NCBI GenBank assembly: GCA_050742975.1
Contig: JBOGDQ010000270.1
Location: forward strand, 1-9,846
DNA: 9,846 nucleotides
Reading direction: 5' to 3'
From: JBDTGE01 sp050742975
Lineage (GTDB): Bacteria; Actinomycetota; Actinomycetes; Mycobacteriales; Jatrophihabitantaceae
In this document: positions 6,327 through 9,846 of the stretch, in pieces
Numbering within the stretch: the first letter of the stretch is position 1
Layout: each line of letters begins with the position of its first letter
The notes under the pieces: model-generated
What the model was told of the DNA's origin: nothing
What the model saw: the letters and a program-made list of their open reading frames with translations, nothing else
Databases searched by the model: none
Position numbers and translations under genes: made by a program

Positions 6327-6428
6327 CGGGCGGGCTGCGACGGCACCTCGACGGCGCGGCGGGTTTGCGTCCACGTCTGCGCCACAGCGCGCCCGCGTAT
6401 CGTGAGCGCGTGCTGAGGCAGGCCCGTC

Positions 6429-7172
6429 ATGGGTGATCTGATCCTCTTCCTGGCCGTCTTCGCCGCATGCGCCGTGGAGTCGGTCGAGGCCCTGACGATC
6501 GTGCTGGCCGTGGGCCTGACCCGGGGTTGGCGCTCAGCGCTGCAGGGCGTGGCGGCCGGTCTCGTCGTGCTGGCGGTGGTGGTCGCCGCGCTCGGACCGG
6601 CGCTGCGGCAGGTGCCGCTGGACTCACTGCGGCTGATCGTCGGAGGCCTGCTGCTGGTGTTCGGGCTGGGCTGGCTGCGCAAGGCGATCCTGCGCGCGTC
6701 CGGGTTGAAGGCGCTGCACGACGAGGACGCGATCTACGCGCGGCAGCAGGCGTCCGCCGCTGCGGCGTCGTCCGTGTCACGGGCGACGGTCGCTGACTGG
6801 TACTCGTTCACGCTGTCGTTCAAGGGCGTCGTGCTCGAGGGGCTGGAGGTCGTGTTCATCGTGCTGACGTTCGGCACCAACCAGGGCCACATCGCGCTTG
6901 CCGTTCTGGGCGCAGCGGCCGCCGTGGTGCTGGTGGGCGTCGGCGGGGTGTTCGTGCGCGGGCCTCTCGCACGGGTGCCGGAGAACACCTTGAAGTTCGG
7001 GGTCGGCGTCATGCTGACCTCGTTCGGCGCGTTCTGGGGCGCGGAGGGTGCGGGTGCGTCGTGGCCGGGCGGCGACGGGGCGCTGCCGGTACTCATCGCC
7101 GCCGTCCTCGTGTTCGCGCTGGCCGCGGTCGCGCTGCTGCGCCGCGAGCGGGTCTCGGCGGGTGTCGCGTGA
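6429..7172 (+). CDS. COG4280-like multi-pass membrane protein with duplicated E-x-x-E motifs
   Basis: The product has 247 residues with about seven hydrophobic helices (roughly 4-29, 38-58, 66-88, 127-148, 154-176, 185-203 and 217-237). A hydrophilic stretch (about 90-125, containing HDED) separates helix three from helix four. Two related segments face each other in the sequence: VESVEALTIVLAVG (16-29) and LEGLEVVFIVLTFG (136-149), each with E-x-x-E inside a membrane helix, which suggests an internal duplication. A third conserved acidic spot is FWGAEGAGASWPGGD (202-216). I associate this pattern with the uncharacterised COG4280 membrane proteins. Buried paired glutamates suggest cation or metal transport, but that is inference. 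The ATG has only a weak AGG 6 nt upstream. The gene is divergent from purF and its stop overlaps the next start. Confidence 0.8.
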   Translation: MGDLILFLAVFAACAVESVEALTIVLAVGLTRGWRSALQGVAAGLVVLAVVVAALGPALRQVPLDSLRLIVGGLLLVFGLGWLRKAILRASGLKALHDEDAIYARQQASAAAASSVSRATVADWYSFTLSFKGVVLEGLEVVFIVLTFGTNQGHIALAVLGAAAAVVLVGVGGVFVRGPLARVPENTLKFGVGVMLTSFGAFWGAEGAGASWPGGDGALPVLIAAVLVFALAAVALLRRERVSAGVA

Positions 7173-7390
7173 ACCGGCTGGTGCGCGGGCTGCGCTCGTT
7201 CGGCGCGTTCTGGTGGGACTTCATCGTCGGCGACGACTGGCGGATCGCAGCCGGCGTGATCGTGGCGCTGGGCGTGACCGTCGGGCTCGTGCACGCCGGG
7301 GTGTCGGCATGGTGGCTGCCGGTCGGAGCCGCGTTCGTGATGCTCGCGCTGTCGCTGCGGTCGGCGCGCCGTGCCGCCGACAGGACGTGA
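7169..7390 (+). CDS. Small two-helix membrane protein, coupled to the upstream membrane gene
   Basis: A 73-residue hypothetical protein. It starts at GTG overlapping the upstream TGA (GTGA, 4 nt), and no strong ribosome binding site precedes it, so translation is very likely coupled. A basic N-terminus (VNRLVRGLRS) is followed by an aromatic FGAFWWDFIVGDDW stretch (11-24), two predicted transmembrane helices (about 25-42 and 47-63), and an Arg-rich tail (64-73). The positive ends suggest that both termini are cytoplasmic. The reading frame continues upstream for 36 codons to an ATG at 7061, but that part lies within the preceding gene in another frame and is rejected. The function is unknown; a subunit or accessory factor of the COG4280-like protein is the simplest guess. 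Confidence 0.75.
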   Translation: MNRLVRGLRSFGAFWWDFIVGDDWRIAAGVIVALGVTVGLVHAGVSAWWLPVGAAFVMLALSLRSARRAADRT

Positions 7391-7413
7391 CGCCGCTCTC
7401 GCCGATCGTCGCC

Positions 7414-8190
7414 TCAGGAGAGCAGCGGCAGGTACGGGGTCAGGTCGGCGCGCAGGCCGCTCGCTCGCACCGTGGCTGCCGTGACCTCGTCCGCGAACGT
7501 GGCGCGGCCGGTGGCCAGGCGCAGCCAAGTGAGCGGATCGGTCTCGACCACGTTCGGGGGCGTGCCGCGGGTGTGCCTCGGACCGGCGATGGCCTGGACC
7601 GCGACGAACGGCGGCACCCGAACCTCGACCGAGTGGCCGGGTGCCTGCGCGACGAGGATCTCGGCCAGCGTCCGGGTTGCGGCGGCCAGCGCCTTGCGCC
7701 GCAGCGGGATCGGCTCGTGATCCGGTAGCGAGCGGGACAGGTCGTCGCAGTGCACCACCAGCTCCACGAGCCTGGTGTTCACCCAGTCCAGCGCGGTGAT
7801 CGGGCCACGTGCCGCGCGCAGGACGGTCCGGTCGTCGAGCCCGTCCGCGGCGGTGGCGACGGACGCAACACCACGCAGGCGGGTGGTCAGCTCAGCCGGC
7901 GACCGGTCCGCCGCCGTCTCGAGCGTCCGTTCGGTGATCGCGGCGACCGCCGGACGGTAGCGCGACACGAACTCTGCGGCGGGTATCGCCGGGGCGTCGG
8001 CGCGAGTGTTCAGCTGACGCTCCAGGCCGTCCCGCACGAGCACTACGTGGCCGACGAGCGTGCGGACGTCCCAGGGCTCGAGCACCGACGGCGCGGTGAA
8101 CGTCTCGGCCGGAAGCGCGTCCAGCCAGTCCGCGAGCACGGTGCACTGCGCGACGAACGCGGCGGCCCGGTCCGCGAGCTTGGCGGTCAC
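7414..8190 (-). CDS. MDMPI-type/sterol-carrier family protein (DinB-like N-domain plus SCP-type C-domain)
   Basis: A 258-residue protein with two parts. Residues 1-160 resemble the DinB-like fold of mycothiol-dependent maleylpyruvate isomerase. H48 (LVGHVV), E143 and H147 (ELVVHCDD) match in spacing the zinc-binding His-Glu-His triad of the characterised Corynebacterium enzyme (H52, E144, H148). Residues 185-258 carry the bacterial SCP-ortholog signature VRVPPFVAVQ, then GPRHTRGTPPNVVETDPLTW, then LRLATGR. The substrate is not known; mycothiol- or thiol-linked chemistry is an inference from the fold. Start: GTG at 8190, the first candidate giving the family N-terminus. It has no clear ribosome binding site and abuts the 68-bp palindromic element. 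It lies downstream of purL on the same strand, and I recall SCP-type genes near purL in other actinobacteria. Confidence 0.85.
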   Translation of the reverse strand: MTAKLADRAAAFVAQCTVLADWLDALPAETFTAPSVLEPWDVRTLVGHVVLVRDGLERQLNTRADAPAIPAAEFVSRYRPAVAAITERTLETAADRSPAELTTRLRGVASVATAADGLDDRTVLRAARGPITALDWVNTRLVELVVHCDDLSRSLPDHEPIPLRRKALAAATRTLAEILVAQAPGHSVEVRVPPFVAVQAIAGPRHTRGTPPNVVETDPLTWLRLATGRATFADEVTAATVRASGLRADLTPYLPLLS

Positions 8191-8258
8191 GGCAGGTCGC
8201 GCGATCTTGTTGCACGGGCGCTGCCCTGGCCACCTGCCTGCAACAAGATCCACCTGCC
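8191..8258. repeat. 68-bp imperfect palindromic element between purL and the MDMPI/SCP gene
   Basis: Perfect 12-bp arms GATCTTGTTGCA (8203-8214) and TGCAACAAGATC (8239-8250) are flanked by outer 7-bp arms GGCAGGT (8191-8197) and ACCTGCC (8252-8258). The internal bulge is asymmetric, 5 nt against 1. The 24-nt centre includes a small GGGC/GCCC stem (8216-8226). A direct repeat, CCACCTGCC, occurs at 8230-8238 and 8250-8258. The element fills nearly the whole 77-bp gap: it starts 9 nt beyond the purL stop and ends at the base next to the following GTG. It could be a purL terminator, a leader hairpin of the next gene, or an inserted REP/MITE-like repeat. No U-tract follows, and the target-site duplication is unclear. 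Confidence 0.7.
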
Positions 8259-8267
8259 GGCCGGGGC

Positions 8268-9846
8268 TCAGCCGAAGCGGGACGCGATGGTGCCGGACCA
8301 GGCCGCGCGCAGCTCCCGCAGCGGGATCGAGAACTGGCCCTGGACATCGAGCGAGGACCCGAGCAGGTCGATCACGCCGATGCGCTCGTGCGGCAGCCCG
8401 CGCGCGGTGCACATGTCGGTGAACCTCACCTCCTCGCTGCGCGGGACGCTGACGATCGCCCGTCCCGCCGACTCGCTGAACAGCGCGACGAACGGATCGA
8501 GCCGCTCCGGCAGCACGACACGCACCCCCGCATGCCCGCGCAGGCACGACTCGGCGAGCGCCTGAGCCAGGCCGCCCTCGGCCAGGTCGTGCGCGGAGTC
8601 GACCAGCCCGTCGCGCGAGGCGTTGATCAGGATGTCGGCCAGCAGCAGCTCGCGTCGGAAGTCGACGGCCGGGGGCAGCCCGCCGAGGTAGCCGTGCACG
8701 ACGTTCGCCCACTCCGAGCCGCCGAACTCGTCGCGGGTGTCGCCGAGCAGGTAGACCAGCCCGCCGTCGGTGCGGAAGGCGTGCGGCGTGCGGCGCGCCA
8801 CGTCCTCGATCACGCCGAGCACGCCGACGACTGGGGTCGGCAGGATCGGCGTCGTCCCGGTCTGGTTGTAGAAGCTGACGTTCCCCCCGGTCACCGGCGT
8901 GCCCAGCGCTAGGCAGCCGTCGGCCAGCCCGCGCACCGCCTCGGTGAACTGCCACATGACGGCCGGGTCCTCGGGCGAGCCGAAGTTCAGGCAGTTCGTC
9001 ACGGCGAGCGGCCGCGCCCCGGTCGTCGCCACGTTGCGGTACGCCTCGGCCAGCGCGAGTTGCGCGCCGGCGTACGGGTCCAGGCGCGTGTACCGCCCGT
9101 TGCCGTCGGTGGACAGGGCGATGCCGCGGGTCGTCGACTCGTCCAGACGGATCATGCCGGCGTCCTCGGGCTGGGCCAGCACGGTGTTGCCCATGACGAA
9201 CCGGTCGTACTGGTCGGTGATCCACGACTTGTCGGCCAGGTTGGGCGCGCCGACCATCCGCAGCGCCGTCGCCCGCAGCTCGGCGGCGTTCCGCGGACGG
9301 GGCAGGTCGTGCCCGTCGTGCGCGTTGATCGCGTCCTGGTCCAGCGGACGCTCGATCGGCCGCCGGTACTGCGGACCCTCGTGCGCGGCGGTGCGCGGCG
9401 GGAGGTCGACGATCGTCTCGCCGTGCCAGCGCATCCGCAGCCGCCCGCCCAACTTCGCGTCCTCCGCGGACACAGCGGTGACGGTGCCGATGACCGTCGC
9501 GAGCACGTCCCACTTCGCGCAGCGGGCGAGGAACGCGGGCAGCTTGTCCGGCATCACCACCGCCATCATGCGTTCCTGCGACTCGCTCATCAGGACCTCT
9601 TCGGGCGCCAGCGTGGGGTCGCGCAGCGGGGCGAGGTCGAGGTCGACGTCCATGCCACCGGTACCGGCCGCCGCCAGCTCGGTGGTCGCGCAGGACAGCC
9701 CGGCGGCGCCGAGGTCCTGGATGCCGACGACCAGGTCATCGGCGAAGATCTCCAGGCAGCACTCGATGAGCACCTTCTCGGCGAACGGGTCGCCGACCTG
9801 CACCGACGGGCGCTTGGACGGCTCCGCCGAATCGTCTGCGCGATCG
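8268..9846 (-). CDS. purL: Phosphoribosylformylglycinamidine synthase subunit PurL (C-terminal part)
   Basis: The 525 C-terminal residues are in the window; the gene continues past the right edge, and the full protein is normally about 740-770 residues. PurL is the ATP-dependent synthetase subunit that, with PurQ and PurS, converts FGAR and glutamine to FGAM. Visible family blocks include PSVQVGDPFAEKVLIECC, then GIQDLGAAGLSCATTELA, LMSESQERMM, WITDQYDRFVMGNTV, TNCLNFGSPEDPAVMWQF, GNVSFYNQTG and AHDLAEGGLAQALAESCL. These are the conserved nucleotide- and substrate-binding segments of the PurM-like halves. The frame reads in from the edge without a stop, and its first in-window residues (DRADDSAEPSKRPS) match the linker found before this block in relatives. 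The GTG at 9803 is therefore internal, not the start. The purL stop is followed by the palindromic element. Confidence 0.96.
   Translation of the reverse strand, partial: DRADDSAEPSKRPSVQVGDPFAEKVLIECCLEIFADDLVVGIQDLGAAGLSCATTELAAAGTGGMDVDLDLAPLRDPTLAPEEVLMSESQERMMAVVMPDKLPAFLARCAKWDVLATVIGTVTAVSAEDAKLGGRLRMRWHGETIVDLPPRTAAHEGPQYRRPIERPLDQDAINAHDGHDLPRPRNAAELRATALRMVGAPNLADKSWITDQYDRFVMGNTVLAQPEDAGMIRLDESTTRGIALSTDGNGRYTRLDPYAGAQLALAEAYRNVATTGARPLAVTNCLNFGSPEDPAVMWQFTEAVRGLADGCLALGTPVTGGNVSFYNQTGTTPILPTPVVGVLGVIEDVARRTPHAFRTDGGLVYLLGDTRDEFGGSEWANVVHGYLGGLPPAVDFRRELLLADILINASRDGLVDSAHDLAEGGLAQALAESCLRGHAGVRVVLPERLDPFVALFSESAGRAIVSVPRSEEVRFTDMCTARGLPHERIGVIDLLGSSLDVQGQFSIPLRELRAAWSGTIASRFG

Noticed and set aside
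6315..6428. A purine-type riboswitch upstream of purF
   Set aside because: No purine riboswitch core or three-way junction is visible, and the likely leaderless start leaves no room for one.
8230..8258. CCACCTGCC direct repeat as a CRISPR or iteron-like array
   Set aside because: Only two 9-bp copies exist, and one is part of the inverted-repeat structure; no repeat-spacer pattern.
7414..9513. A 699-codon frame joining the MDMPI/SCP protein to a long N-terminal extension
   Set aside because: The extension overlaps purL out of frame and has the Arg/Ala-rich composition of a shadow frame; the domain starts at GTG 8190.

Overview
This is a GC-rich chromosomal window from an actinobacterium. 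The evidence is high GC in every codon frame, a BldC developmental regulator, a DUF3073 protein, a mycothiol-dependent-type (MDMPI/SCP) protein, and the arrangement of purL, purF, purM, DUF3073 and bldC, which resembles the corresponding region of Streptomyces. The genus cannot be fixed from the sequence. A spore-forming or filamentous lineage is a reasonable guess from BldC, but it is only an inference.

Layout. Positions 1-650 (minus): a MarR-type repressor followed with no gap by the start of a DHA2/EmrB-type drug exporter that runs off the left edge. Positions 738-2757 (minus): a fatty-acyl-CoA synthetase and a DUF488/YeaO protein overlapping by 8 nt. Positions 2880-3617: bldC (minus) and a small DUF3073 gene (plus), divergent across a 336-bp non-coding region containing several inverted repeats. 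Positions 3679-6314 (minus): purF-purM, overlapping by 4 nt, with a possible leaderless GTG start for purF. Positions 6429-7390 (plus): a two-gene membrane operon, made of a seven-helix COG4280-like protein with duplicated E-x-x-E motifs and a 73-aa two-helix protein joined by a GTGA overlap. Positions 7414-8190 (minus): an MDMPI/SCP-fold protein. Positions 8268-9846 (minus): the C-terminal two thirds of purL, cut by the right edge.

Functionally, most of the window belongs to de novo purine synthesis. PurF performs the first committed step, PurL makes FGAM and PurM closes the imidazole ring. The two purine blocks are separated by the MDMPI/SCP gene and the oppositely oriented membrane operon. 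The left third is accessory metabolism and drug response.

I found no phage, transposase, CRISPR array, tRNA or rRNA. The coding content is mostly recognisable families. The least explained items are the 68-bp palindromic element filling the gap after purL, the COG4280-like membrane pair, and the dyads between bldC and the DUF3073 gene. I do not claim a new system.
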